From NCBI GenBank assembly GCA_027625915.1, contig JANTQA010000051.1, positions 4,092,501 to 4,156,500 of the forward strand: a DNA stretch of 64,000 nt. The letters run 5' to 3'. Made by a program: the position numbers and the translations under genes. The notes beneath the pieces are model-generated. The model made no database searches and had not been told where the DNA came from. It saw only the letters and a list, made by a program, of their open reading frames with translations. Positions 11,001 through 22,670 of the stretch are shown in pieces. Within the stretch, counting starts at the first letter, position 1; every line of letters starts with the position of its first letter. Source of the stretch: Anaeramoeba flamelloides. Taxonomy: Eukaryota > Metamonada > Anaeramoebidae.

Positions 11001-12394
11001 CGTACCAAATGAGCTTTTTAATCTCTTTATTGTTATCGTTATCTTTTTTATTTTTTTTACAATTGATTTTATAATCACTGTATTAGCTTTGTGATAGTAG
11101 CTCTTGATCTGTTAAAGAGAGAATTTTGAAGTGACTAAATTTGGGAATCCTAATACAAAGAGTAGTCAAAAGAATCTTTTAATTACAGTCATTAGAAGTA
11201 TTTTAAACTCAATTTAGTTTTCTGAAATAAAAGAGATTAAAAAAAAATAATAATAAAAAAAAAACTTCACTTAAAAGTTTTTTTTTGTGTACTAGTGGTG
11301 AATGGTTGTTCGTTATTTTGTTTGATATTGGTTCTGTTGAAAATTTCTAAGATCACCACCTTAATAACTTTGGTTTGCGTAATACTTTACTCGACAGAAG
11401 TTGATTCCCATACAAGCCATAAGTTAATACACATATAAGGTAATTGAATATAAGAAGAAGTAAAATTGCCACCCCCATTTCTGTTCTTCAATACTTTGCC
11501 CGTCAAATAAGAATCCACACCTTTGATTATTTTTCTTCTCTTCTTTTTAATTAAAAAAAAAAAAAAAAAGGAAAACTTTCTTTTTCAAAAAAAAAAACTA
11601 AAACTCAAAAAAGGATAAATGAAAAAATAATCAAAATTCAGAATATTTAACAATCCCAAGTTTAAAAGTTTATCGTGCGATACCCCCATTAGCACCAATG
11701 TAAATTTATTGAATTTGCATACAAATATTCATTTTAATTTCAAACTTTTTTTATCATCCATTTTTGTTTGAAAAAAAGTAAAAAACTAATAAAAAATAAA
11801 TATACAAAAAATAATTTTAAAAATTTTGTAAATTTTTGAATAAAACAATTTTATTCTTTAATTTAAATGAAAATAAGATTTCAGATTCATTTTATAATTT
11901 GTAAATCTGCCTCTACTTTTGAATTTTGTTTTAAATATCAAATTTTTTGTATTTTAATTTCTCAATTCAAAATTTTTTTCCAATAATTACAAATGTAAAA
12001 ATGAAAAAAAAACTATTTGTTGAAAAAATATTTCTATAATTATATTTTTTTCATTTCTATATTTTTCCCAATCTAAATATAAATCATAATCTATTTAATG
12101 TAATTATTTCTTTTTATTTTTTATCATATATATATATATATATATTAATGTAATGATATTTTACTTTTATTAAATAAATAGTATCCGTATATACCTGCAC
12201 ATATTACCAAGGTGAAAGAATGTAAGAAAATGTTTCTCGTAAACCTTCCTGAAGAAATTGATTTTTGTATTTTTTCTGGATCTAAATTATATGCTGTCCC
12301 ACTTTGCGATCTTTATGAAAATACACAAAAATTTGGAAATGTTATTTCAGCTCTTCCAAATATATTGGGACGTTTTGAATTTATCTTTAATTAG
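7935..12394 (+). CDS. NUDT21: Cleavage factor Im 25 kDa subunit (NUDT21/CPSF5), five exons
   Basis: CFIm25 dimerises, binds UGUA elements in pre-mRNA 3' ends and guides poly(A) site choice with CPSF6/7. Exons joined by GT-AG introns: 7935-7980, 8013-8352, 8448-8547, 8705-8755, 12182-12394. The phases agree and give 249 residues (human 227). The N-terminus MIDLYENSCYTISTK matches the human INLYPLTNYTFGTK region. After a poly-Lys/Glu-Asn insert come YEKQGMRRSVCGV, PGGVLKASEGEVEGLKRKL, NWWQPNF, YPYIPAHITK and a C-terminus ending GRFEFIFN, all close to human. The Nudix box lacks the catalytic REVxEE residues, as in animals, so this is an RNA binder and not a hydrolase. The two Phe before LPGG in human are Val-Tyr here. 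Introns are 32, 95, 157 and 3426 nt. The Lys run comes from a 29-nt A tract at 8062-8090 whose length may be misassembled. The final exon is identified by homology alone and is not in doubt. Confidence 0.9.
8814..8902 (+). other. Unassigned terminal-exon-like reading frame
   Basis: After a T-rich stretch and a TTGTTCAG acceptor-like site, an open frame reads PIYKKIIWFGLEGTLNTC and on to LWKDK then TAA. The Trp, His and Cys content is unusual for random AT-rich DNA. Its phase does not join to NUDT21 exon 4, so it is not a normal alternative end of that gene. I do not recognise the family. It could be a relic 3' exon of another gene or chance. Confidence 0.25.
9037..9524. mobile_element. Palindromic (foldback/MITE-like) element in NUDT21 intron
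   Basis: The left end TTTTCCAATTAATAAATG (about 9039) reappears inverted near 9522 as TTAATTGGAAAATAATAG. A second inner block (CAAATTAATTGAG at about 9110 against ATTCAATTTATTTGAC near 9440) is also inverted. The arms look about 75% alike by eye, so the copy is old. No target duplication is certain. Confidence 0.4.
9831..10282. mobile_element. Palindromic MITE, CCGTTGTGG ends
   Basis: Terminal inverted repeat CCGTTGTGGAAAAAAAGTG at 9831 matches the inverted right end CCACAACGG at 10282. The inner blocks CATGGAAAAAAGG and TTTTTAATTGGGAACATTAATAG recur inverted near 10200-10255. TA lies just outside on both sides (9829-9830 and 10284-10285, with one base slack). The block order resembles the CCGGACATG element at 28206. 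No coding capacity. It sits in NUDT21 intron 4. Confidence 0.6.
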
Positions 12395-14797
12395 ATAAAA
12401 TTATTTTTCTTTTTTTAAAAAAAGAAAATTTACAAATAAAAATTAGAAATTATTTACAAAGTTCAAATCATTTGTTATTTGATTTTTTTAAGAATAAGCC
12501 TTTACCCAAAAAAAAAAAAAAAAAAACTATTTGTTAAAAGAATTTAAATATTAAGAATTTACTTCAATTTTGAATCATTTGTCAAATAGAAAGTTTATTA
12601 ATAAAGACAAATAAAAGGTTAAATTCACTTTTTTGTCTTAAATAAACTCAATTTATTTATAAGATTACATCAAAATTTGTATTGGTTATTTTATTATCAG
12701 ATACCGTTTTTAGGGTTTAATAGGAAATATCAAAAATTAATTTTATCATTGTAACAGTTATTTTTTCTCTCTAATAAAAGAAAAGAAAAGAAATATATAT
12801 ATATATATATATATTTAAAAGTTTTTTAAAAAAAAGAAGATTATTAGGAATTTAATTGATTGAAAAAGTTAAGTGTCTCTTACTCAAAAAAAAAAAAAAA
12901 AAGTCTGAAAAAAGATATTATCTCTTAACACTCCTTAGACCATAGATTTTTCTCTCTTTTTTTTTTTTTTTTTTTTTTTTTGCTTTATAAAACATAGCTA
13001 ATCCATGAAACACAAAACTTTTACAATTTGTTACCAATGAACGTTCTACAAAGAAAAAAAATTTTTTATTATTTGGCTTTTTGATCTTCATGAGAATGAG
13101 AACTGATTTTTTGGTAGAAAGGTAATGAAAGTTAATTTTTTTTCGAAATGGGGAATTCGTTGCTAGTATATTTAGAGTGTTTTCAATTTTTAGGTTTTTT
13201 TTATTGTGTAAATAAGATATTTGAGTTAATAAATTATTCTTTAATAAAATTAAAAGTATTTCTTAACTCTATTTAACCTGAAATCTTAAACACTGACTTT
13301 GATTTTTTTATATTATGAGTTTATACCACTCAAAGATTCTTTTCTAAATATTTTTTTTTCTTTTTTCATTTTATTTTAAAGGGGGTTAATTTTCTCTGTT
13401 CGCCATTTAAGTTTTTTTTTAATTTGAAAGAATTCAGTAAAATCTTTTTTTTTTACTTCAATTTTGGAAAAGATAGGTTCTCAAATGTACTCTTAGGCAC
13501 CTTCCTAATTTGGATTGTTTTTAGAAATTTCAAATGAAAAACTATTTTCATTACCATTTATGAATTACAAGAGAAATAATGAATATTTATTTTGAACAAT
13601 ATCTTCAATATCAATATTATTATTTTTGTTACATTTTGTTCCACTTTTAAGGTATAAACTTTGAATGGGATTTAGTACATGATAAAAAAATCTCAAATTA
13701 AAGCACATTTTTCGGAATTTTTTTTTATACAGATGATTTTACTAGAAATACAATTTTTTACATTAATTCGAGATTATTGTTGTGTCTTAAATTTGGTTGA
13801 TATTGTTTTAAAAAAGTGGAACTGGCTCTATTCTGAATTAATTCCTTGATACAAATTTTTCAATTTTTTTCATAGAATGAGCAGCTACATAAGATAGTTT
13901 TGATTTCCGAATCTATTTCTAAAATAGAATCATTTTGACATACGAATTACAAGATTTATATTTTTGAGTTTTATTCTTTTTCAAAAAACTAAGAATATCT
14001 ATTTAAATAATTTTTTATTATTAGTTATTTTAATAGGCTAACATAACATTCCTTTTTTTCAAAATTTTCATCCCTTGATTTTTTTTTATATTTAAAAGGA
14101 TAGACTAAAATAAAATATTTTAATCAATTTATTTGTATTCAAAAAATTTTTTTCTTCAGGTTTTATTATATTTTTTTATTTTTTGGTAAGAAACTTGGTT
14201 TATTTAATAATTCTTTTAAATTTTGGAAAAGCTCTGTTATCTTTTCTTGAGTTTTCTAAGGTATTTCTGAAAAAGTTGGGTATTTTTTTTTTAAAGATTT
14301 TATAAAAAAAGATCATTGTTAGTAGAACTATTTGTTTATTGACAATAATAAATTAAGTTAAATATTTATACCAATTGAATTAATGACAATGGTATTTATT
14401 TCAAAATATGTTCACTGAAATACTTTCCAAAAATGAAAAAAAAAGCAACAGTTTCTTTTTAGATAACAATGTACAAGCATTTTCAATCAAAAAAAACGGT
14501 AATCTGTAAAGGTTACAAATATTTTATTTCTATTATCAAATTCATTTATATGTTTTCAATTCTATTTGAAAATTTCTCTGAGATACAACAAAAATGTAAC
14601 AAAATTTTTTTCCCATTCAAAACACAAATATGAAACATCAGAAGTTTATAAGATTCTTTGAATAACACCTAATTTTTTTGAACTGATCAAAATTAGTTTG
14701 ATTAACATTACTGGAAAAAAATCTGGGAATTAGAAGACAGACTATACATTTAATAACTTTTTTAAAGAACATTTTTTCAATTATTTTTTCTTTGACA
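12395..14797. other. Intergenic spacer between NUDT21 and eIF2B delta
   Basis: AT-rich, with a TA microsatellite at 12796-12814, long A and T runs, and one old palindromic element (13631-13830). No other gene-like signal seen. Confidence 0.6.
13631..13830. mobile_element. Old copy of the CAGTCAG palindromic MITE
   Basis: TTCCACTTTTAAGG at the left, AATCTCAAATTAAAGCAC inside, TTTTACTAGAA at the centre and AAGTGGAACTGGCTC at the right follow the same order as the three younger copies at 29-30.5 kb. Many mismatches mark it as much older. Confidence 0.6.
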
Positions 14798-16390
14798 ATG
14801 AGCCACCAACAAAATAAACAAACAAAAACAAAAACAACAGAACAAAAAAAGAGTATACCTGAACATTTAAAAGGGATGACTAAAGAAGAGAGAAGGCAAT
14901 ACTATCAAAACCTTCATTCAAAGAAAGGAAAACCACAAAAGAAACCACAAAAACAAAAACAACAAAAAAAAACAGAAACCAATAAAGGAGGAAGCAGTGT
15001 TCCTGAACATTTAAAAGGGATGACTAAAGAAGAAAGAAGAAAATACTATCAAAAACAAAGAGAGTTAAGTGGAGGTCAACAACAAAAAAACAAAAAAGTT
15101 CAAAAAAAGCAAGCACATAACCAAAAACCAAAAAAGATGACCAAAGAAGAAAGAAAAAAATATTATGAACAACTTAACAAACAAAAACAAGAACAAAAAA
15201 AGAATTGGAATCAAAATTATCAGCAAGGAAAACAAAAAGGACAAAAATCCCAAGACAATAAGCAAAAACAAAAAACCCAGACAAAGCAAAAGGAAACCCA
15301 AAAAAAACAACCCAAAACAAATAAAACTCAACAACTATCTGATCCACGAACAAGGACATTAACTTCTATTACATCACACATTTCACCATTTCAACAACCA
15401 ACAACTAAGGAAAGTGGAGTGGAATTTTCCGAAAGTGTTATTCATCCACTTACCATTGAATTGTCCTTGAAGTTTTCCTCTGGTAAGATCGGAGGGACCA
15501 CGGGGAGATGCGTTGCGCTATTAAATTTATTAAAAATCTTGATTCGGGAAGTGACCGTAAGGGCACGGTTTAGTGAAGACGTTGTCAAAATGCTCAATCG
15601 CAATCTGGACTATTTGATCAAGCACCGACGTTTTTCTTATACAATGTTTAGTGTCATTAGGACTGTGAAGGAATGGGTCTCTCGTGTGGATTCTTTGGAA
15701 GTCAAGGAGGCTAAAATTAAAATCTGTTCACAAATCGACGAGTTTTTACGAAAGCACATTTATGATGCCGAGGAAGAAATCACCGAGATCGCTTGGAAAA
15801 AAATTAAGCCTGGCGATGTTATCTTGGTTTATGCAAATTCTCGTGTTATTGAAAAAATTTTAAAAAAGGCCCATCAAAATGAAATCTCTTTCCGTGTTGT
15901 GGTCGTGGATTCACGCCCAATGAACGAAGGGAAAAAGTTGTTGAAAAAGTTAGACAATTATGGCATCAAGTGCTCCTTTTGTGAATTAAACGCAATCTCC
16001 TATATCATCAAAGAGGTGACAAAGGTTTTTATCGGTGTGGCGGTCATTCTATCAAACGGATCGGCCGTGGGAAGAATCGGTACGGCTATCGTGGCAATGA
16101 TTGCCAAAAGATCGAGAGTGCCAGTCATCGTTTGTTGCCCTTCTTTTAAATTATCGAAAAAGGTTCAGCTTGACTCCTTGGTTTCCAATGAACACGGCGA
16201 CCCGAAAAAGGTTTTAACAACAAAAAATTCCAAATCAGTGAAAATTCAAAATTTGCCTTCAGATATGGACGTTATTTGCCTTTTATGGGATGTCACCCCA
16301 ATTAAATTTATTTCTTTAGTAATTACCGAATATGGTCTTCTTCCTCCTACTTCAATGCAAGTTTTAATTCGTGAATTTAAAGATTTTTAA
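14798..16390 (+). CDS. EIF2B4: Translation initiation factor eIF2B subunit delta
   Basis: The delta subunit is part of the regulatory core of eIF2B, the guanine nucleotide exchange factor for eIF2, and senses eIF2 phosphorylation. ATG at 14798 is the first Met (530 residues); a TTG two codons earlier is unlikely as a start in eukaryotes. Residues 1-200 are Lys/Gln-rich and carry the motif PEHLKGMTKEERRxYY at about residues 20 and 68, with a shorter third copy (KKMTKEERKKYYEQL) near 112. The conserved Rossmann-like regulatory domain fills the rest: GDVILVYANSRVIEKIL, FRVVVVDSRPMNEGKKLL near 363, ILSNGSAVGRIGTA near 417, VPVIVCC, LVSNEHGDP near 461, and WDVTPIKFISLVITEYGLLPP near the end. These match human eIF2B4 closely. 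The frame is intron-free. The third-position composition of the conserved part is richer in G/C than the flanks, as expected for a well-expressed gene. Confidence 0.95.
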   Translation: MSHQQNKQTKTKTTEQKKSIPEHLKGMTKEERRQYYQNLHSKKGKPQKKPQKQKQQKKTETNKGGSSVPEHLKGMTKEERRKYYQKQRELSGGQQQKNKKVQKKQAHNQKPKKMTKEERKKYYEQLNKQKQEQKKNWNQNYQQGKQKGQKSQDNKQKQKTQTKQKETQKKQPKTNKTQQLSDPRTRTLTSITSHISPFQQPTTKESGVEFSESVIHPLTIELSLKFSSGKIGGTTGRCVALLNLLKILIREVTVRARFSEDVVKMLNRNLDYLIKHRRFSYTMFSVIRTVKEWVSRVDSLEVKEAKIKICSQIDEFLRKHIYDAEEEITEIAWKKIKPGDVILVYANSRVIEKILKKAHQNEISFRVVVVDSRPMNEGKKLLKKLDNYGIKCSFCELNAISYIIKEVTKVFIGVAVILSNGSAVGRIGTAIVAMIAKRSRVPVIVCCPSFKLSKKVQLDSLVSNEHGDPKKVLTTKNSKSVKIQNLPSDMDVICLLWDVTPIKFISLVITEYGLLPPTSMQVLIREFKDF

Positions 16391-18185
16391 ATTATTAATT
16401 TTTTTTTATTTGTTTGTTTGTTTGTTGAATTTTGAGTTTTTATATTGTTTGTTTGTTTGTTTGTTTTTTATTGAATTATATAAGATAAAATTGTTTATTT
16501 TTAATAAATGTCAAACAGAAAAACAGGACATTTCGAAAAACACTGAAATTTTCAATTTTTCATAATCAATTGAAGATATTAGTAAAAAATTGAAAATATA
16601 TTCCTTTTTATCAGATAAATATAAAAATTGTTGTCCAGCCATTAACCATTCAAATAGGTGTATTGTTTAAATATTCTAAATCTATTAATTTTATACTTTT
16701 ATAAATGTAGAAATTTAAAAAAATTACAAATCTTTAAAATTGATGAAGAAACTGACTGGAAAACAAAAATCCACTTTTGATATGAAATTTTTAAAAAATA
16801 AACATCAATTTTTCCCAATTTAAAATATTTGAATATATTTAAATTTGAGAAATGTTTTAGATTATTTTGAATTTTAATTAAAATAAGGGTAAAAAATTTT
16901 GTTTATATAATAAAATTTTTCCCAAGTTACCCAAATTAAATGTAAATTTATGAAAAAACAACACTTCAAAAGGGGATATATAACGGAAATAAAACTTTTA
17001 TTTCATAAATATAAAAGTAATTATGATAATAGATGTTTTCTAATAAATTTGTCATTCATCTAAAGAATAATTATATAAATTGGATATCAATTTTCAATAA
17101 TTTATTCCTTAATTTTACAAATTTTGGATTTTTTTGGTTTTTTAATTGGTTCTCTTTAAAAAATTCTTCTAATACTTTTTGGAAAAATTTTCATTTTTGA
17201 TCCTTCATTTTGAGAATTTCTTTTTTAATAATAGAACTTTAAGGAACCGTTGTCGTGTTTTCATACAATCCATTATCCGTTTTACAGTCCCTTTATTCTT
17301 AAAGTTATAACTGGAATAAAGAAAAAAGTGTTTTTATTGAGAAAGTTGAATTTTAAGCGTGTTCAAGTATTTTTAGAACAAAAGTAATTTGAAAAGAGTT
17401 ATATCTAAAGGAGCGAATTGATTTGGGAAAAAAGGATTAGAAATTTACAAAATAAGAGTTTCTAAACCCTTTAAATGCTAACTTTCCACTTCATAATCAT
17501 TAGGTAATTTTAGACTTGAAATTCTTGTTGAAAATGAAATTATTAAGAAAAGTTTCTGAATCAAACAAGATCAAGAATCTTTCAAGTTTTGGTTTCGACA
17601 TTTATGGTTATGAGAAAACCCAGAGGTCTAATTCATTTTGAATCAAAAAAGAAAAGGGCTCAAAAACTAAATATTATTCTATCTTTTTTTTGGTTTCTTG
17701 TTTTGGAATTCAAACTTGTTTTACTACAATAATACCTATTTTTGGGTGTTGTTCAAATCTTTGAGACTTTTATTGGAAAATTACAAAACAATTTTTTGAG
17801 GAAAATAAAAATTCTTTTCTGAATTGTCTTCTTCAAAGGTTGATTGACTTTATAAAATCTAGCTCAAAAATTAAAAACGAAACCTGAATGTTTGGCTTAT
17901 TTCTGGAATATTAAAAAAATTCAAAACAAAAAATTAGGAATTCAAAACCTAAAATATTTATTCTTTTTTCCAAGATATATTTCTTTTAAATGATTTCCAT
18001 CACAAAATAATAAAACATATACATCTTTTAATACCAAATTAATTCCCTAGCTTTCTCTTTTGTCATTAATAAATCAAATTTGAAAAACATTTTTTCTGAT
18101 TTGCAATTTTATTTTTTTTTTCTTTCTGACACAACACAAAACAAAAAATTAGTTGCAACAAAGTAGATCTTATACTTTGTTTACA
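16391..18185. other. Intergenic spacer between eIF2B delta and muskelin
   Basis: AT-rich with short TTTG repeats just after the stop (16408-16465). Positions about 17180-17265 share a diverged repeat with 49630-49715 (GATCCTT, AATTTCTT and TAGAACTTTAAG in the same order). Nothing else supported. Confidence 0.5.
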
Positions 18186-19572
18186 ATGAAAAGCAAAATT
18201 CAAAAATTGCATTACTCAATTGAAAGATTTAGCTCTTTTTGCCCACCACACCATCCAAATAACCTCCAAAATTTCTCTAAAGATGATCATAGTCTTTGGA
18301 TAACCAAGGGAATCATCAATGAGTTTGTATTATTTCGACTTAAACATCCACAATCACTTGTACATAACGCCACTATCATTTCGCATCCCTTTAATTCAAA
18401 TAAACAACGTTTAAGATCTTGTGTGACGCGTGTAAGGATTTTAGGTTATAAAAAAAATCTAAAAAAAAATAAAAATAAAAATAAAAAACGATCAAAACAA
18501 GAGTATGTGAAAAACACTTTGGCAAAAAACATTGGCAACAAACACAAGATCAATAGAAAGGAAAATAATCAACAATTACAAACAAATAAATACCAAACAA
18601 CAAAAATACAAAAACAAAAACAAAAACAAATTCAAATTCAGATTCAAAACCAAAAACAAAAACAAAAACAAAAACAAATTCACAACCAATCACAAATTCA
18701 AAACCAAAGCGGATTCAAAAAAAAACAAACAAAACCAAAACCGAATCAGAATCCGAACAAATCCAAAGAAATCGATAAAAAAAAGAAACAACAAAAAAAA
18801 AAAATTAAACAATTCGAAAAAGATAGATGGGTAATTCTTTATGAGGGTGATCTTGATCAAAAAAAAATATTTAAAAAATGTTCCACAAGATCACCTTTAA
18901 CGCATCAGCCATCAAAATTTACATATTTAAAAATAGTTCCTTTGTCCACGTTAGAGAAAACCACAAATTATAGTATTTTTTCAATTTCTTTTGAAGGCGT
19001 CGCAAATAAAGAATCAAAAAGAAGAAGGAAAAAGGCGAAAAACAAATTCAAAACTCGTTTAACTGTGCATTCGATCTTACCGTTTTTACGAAGGAATGGC
19101 TATTTTGAAATTTTTAATGAATTAAATAAAAGGCACTCATTCCCAAAATTCGAGCACCCAATTATTAGCCAATTGTTCCAAAAGGTGGTGATCGACGGCG
19201 ATTGGGACGCCATTGAATCAAAATTCCTAATGAACGCCAATTTGTTGGGCTTATTTAATGATCACGTTTCCAAAAAGCCAATTCTTGGGAATTGGGATTA
19301 CTTATTTAACCCCGATTCAAAGCTCAATAATTGTGCATTGCAAAATAGAGGCTCTCCTTCAAAAACAGCAAAGCATCAAATTTTATTGGACAATGTCAAA
19401 AATGTGCTATATTTAATTAACGCGTCAAACCAAGGGAATCCAATCAACAAGAAAAGGGAATTTATAAGCATTTGGAAACTTCAATTAAAAAAAAAAAAAA
19501 AACAAAATCAAAAAGAAAATGTAATTGGCAATTGCAATCGTAACCGTAATCCTAAATTCACAAATAATAATA

Positions 19573-19605
<33 letters not shown>

Positions 19606-21092
19606 GTTTCAAATATTTATGGGAAAAAATTGAACCAATCAGACAAAGCCCACCAAAGTTAATTAATAATTACACTTCAGTATTTGATCCCATTCAACAG
19701 CAAATTTGGATTTTGGCTGGTTTCCTTCCAGGTCACTATCCCTTATTTTATGTCTTTGACATCAAAACTCGTAAATGGAATTTTCGATTTCCTCAAAAGG
19801 CATCGAGGCTAATCACAATACTATTTCAAACCAATCGACAAAGAAACCAACAGCAGCAATTAAGACAACAGCAGTTGAGGCAACAGAGGCGTTACCCCCA
19901 GCAGCAACAGCAAAGAATAAGAACAAGAAGATACCAAAAAGACAATCAACCAAAGATCCAATTAGAGCCTATTGTGAACCATAAAATGATTTTTGATCCT
20001 GAAAGTAGAATGATATATATATTTGGAGGGATGAACAAAAAATTGGATTATTTTGGCCTCTATAGCTTTAATGTAAATGATAATGAGTGGAAATTAATTA
20101 GAGATTATGATGAACAAAGGAAAACGGATTCGATAATTTTAAGAAGTAGATTATATCATGGAATGGTTTTATTGAAAAAAAAATATTTTCTGAATCAAAA
20201 TTCAAATTCGAATCTTGGGATTAATGGGAAAAGCATACCAACAGAGTTCCGCAATGGTAACAACTTTTTGATAATCCTTGGCGGCTTAGAAATTGATAAC
20301 AATTTACCAAAAAATAAAATCATTTGTTATGATATTTTAAACGATAAAGTTTTCCCGCTATTGAATTCGAAAGAAATACCACAATATTTAAATAATTTTT
20401 CCCAAAGCCAATTAATCCAATCAACCTGTGAAATTGTTATTCAGTCAAATTTAAATTATCGGAACCAATTATCTCTTTTTTCGTTAAAAGAAAAAATATG
20501 GAAATTTCCAAAATTTTTAAAATTACAAAGCAATAACAATAGGAATAATACCGATATCAATATTAATAAGAATTTGAAGAATATTAATAATCATCCACAA
20601 AATAGAGCAATGACAAACATCATAGTGCATCCCCAAACAGGTGAAATTTGGATGGGGTTTGGCTATGAGCATAATTCCACAAAGCCAATTCAAGCCCGTT
20701 TTTTTAATGATCTATGGAAGTGCAATTTGAAAAAATACACAGGAAACGATGTTGTAAATAATGTTAAATTTTTAATTAGAAAACAACAGGCCATTGAAAT
20801 GTTAAATGATCCAAATATTTCACAAAGTCAAACATTTGAATTTATTCGCACAAAGGTACAAAAAGTTGCACCAGAACCCATTGTTAGTACAGACAATCGT
20901 GATAGCAATAATGATAATAAGAATTCCTTACCTTCAAAAATGGTTTTAGAAATTATTTTTGGTAATAATAATAATCTTACCGAAGAGCAAATTAAACAAA
21001 AAAGAATAAATTTGTTTTCTAAATTAATAAATTTTTTCCCAAAAGAAATGTTGCCTTCACAAAACGATATTAACCAAATTATAAATCATTAG
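18186..21092 (+). CDS. MKLN1: Muskelin (discoidin, CTLH, kelch propeller)
   Basis: In animals muskelin is a subunit of the CTLH/GID E3 ubiquitin ligase. ATG at 18186 (968 residues); the frame is open upstream to a TTG at 18153, which is not a likely start. Order: an N-terminal discoidin-like part, KLHYSIERFSSFCPPHHPNN then FVLFRLKHPQSLVHNATI (human: LHKWSSFSSTYLPEN, LILKLERPAIVQNIT); a Lys/Gln-rich insert at about 100-210; FTYLKIVPLSTLEKTTNYSI, matching the human RFIKIVPL stretch; a CTLH-like block at about 292-360 (HPIISQLFQKVVIDGDWDA); then kelch-type blades (IFGGMNKKLDYFGLYSFN, ILGGLEIDNN). The end LFSKLINFFPKEMLPSQNDI matches human LFDTLVNFFPDSMTPP. Ten consecutive Asp near residue 465 and a Gln/Arg-rich insert near 550-580 sit in predicted loops. 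No intron seen. No other CTLH subunit lies in the window. Confidence 0.92.
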
Positions 21093-22628
21093 AAATTTTA
21101 AAATAACCTTTGATTTATTTATTAATTTATTAATAATTAATCACCAATTGATTAGTTTTATTAATCATCTATTTATTTTTTTAATTCCACATTTTTTTTT
21201 AATTTTGAAAATGTGGTTTTTATTAATTTTTTTTTTTTTATTTAATTTAAAAAATGTATTTCTTTATTCTTAAATAAATATTTTTAAATGTATATGTATA
21301 TAAATATGTTTCTGTCGCAACAAACCTAAAATTAGGAAAAATGAATTTTTTTTACAACATTTATTTTTCGTAATTATATTTTTAAGTTTGGTATTTTTTA
21401 AATAAAATCTATTTTTAATCAAAAAAAAAAAGAAAAGAAATTTAATAGTTTTTGATTTATAAAAGACAAGAACAAAAAAATAATTCAAATAATGAATTTT
21501 CAAAGATTTGTAAAAGAGAATTTTTTAATTCTGTGAATATTAAAAAATTTACAGTTCCTATCGCCATTTCTTTGTGAGTGGATTTTTGATGTAATGGAAT
21601 AAATAATGTGGACAAAATACTGTAATTGGGATTGGATAAAACTATTAAATTGTGTTGTCATGGGTGATTAAAATGCAAGTCTTGTGTTTTTTTTTGATCT
21701 CCGAGAAGAAGTTTTTTTAATGGATTTTGTTTTAAGAGAAATTTATATAGCTTCATATTTTTATTTTAAGAACAAGGAATAAAAAGAATGTTTAAATATG
21801 GGAAGGAACTGAAAAAATTAGAGAGAGATTATTTTAGATTACGAATTAAGGTTTTTAATTTATAAATCTATTGAAATAATCGCAAGTATTTGACAAGGTT
21901 GAATAATTTTTAAATAAAAAATTTATCTCACTTTCAGTCCATCTTTTATTTTTATTATATTATAGACGTACATTATCTAATAATTCACTGGTTTTTAAGT
22001 ATATTAATTAGTTTTTGAACTTTTCTTTTCGTTTATTTTTTTTCTTTTCTTTTTTTTTTTTTTTTTTTAATTCTTTTTGATCATTACACATTTTTCGACA
22101 TTCGACACTTTTCGACATAGAAAAATACATGCCAACATTTCATACAAAAATTTATTAGTACATAATGAAATTAAAAATATTAACAATATGACTCTTAAAT
22201 AATAAGGGTGTTCATTTGAAAAGAAGTCGGTAAAGTTTAAATTTTATTAATGTTAATTGGATTTTTCAATTTTTTTTTTCAAATTTGACTTTCTACAAAG
22301 AAAAAAGAAAGAAAGTGTAAATTAAATCCAAAAAGCAAAATATTGGAGAAAATTTAATAAATTAAGTAAAAAGGAAAATACCTGGTAAAGAAAATAAAAA
22401 ACAAGAAAATGAGAGCATCAAAAAAAAAATGGCTTAATCAAAAAAAAGGTTATTGATCTTATCAATTCACAATAATAATATCACTCATTATAAATTTTTT
22501 TAATAAAATTGTGATTGTTTCATTAACTGTGATACTTTTCTGATCTGCCAATATTTGAGAGAAAACTTGGTAATATATTTGATCTTTTAAATGTGAATAA
22601 ATTTCATTTAATCACTCATTGGAGATTA

Positions 22629-22633
<5 letters not shown>
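21093..22633. other. Spacer downstream of muskelin
   Basis: AT-rich, with T runs (22045-22069) and a CGACA triplet cluster at about 22097-22117. No gene-like signal. Confidence 0.5.

Positions 22634-22668
<35 letters not shown>
22634..22668. repeat. (TA)n microsatellite flanking a Tc1/mariner insertion
   Basis: About 17 uninterrupted TA units directly border the left end of the 22671 element. TA pairs also remain between this element and the next and to the right of the second. Confidence 0.9.
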
Positions 22669-22669
<1 letters not shown>

Positions 22670-22670
22670 A

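Larger units (their letters stand above)
8756..12181 (+). other. NUDT21 intron 4, 3.4 kb, filled with repeats
   Basis: The donor GTAACT follows codon ATG (8753-8755) and the acceptor AATAG precedes TATCCG; both sides are phase 0. Inside lie two palindromic elements (9037-9524 and 9831-10282), an unexplained terminal-exon-like frame at 8814-8902, a less AT-rich island with a minus-strand frame at 11387-11521, and TA microsatellite near 12126-12146. Confidence 0.8.

Noticed and set aside
14792-14797. TTG start two codons before the eIF2B delta ATG
   Set aside because: Non-ATG starts are unlikely here. The same reasoning moved the starts of muskelin and the RBM28-like gene to their first ATG.
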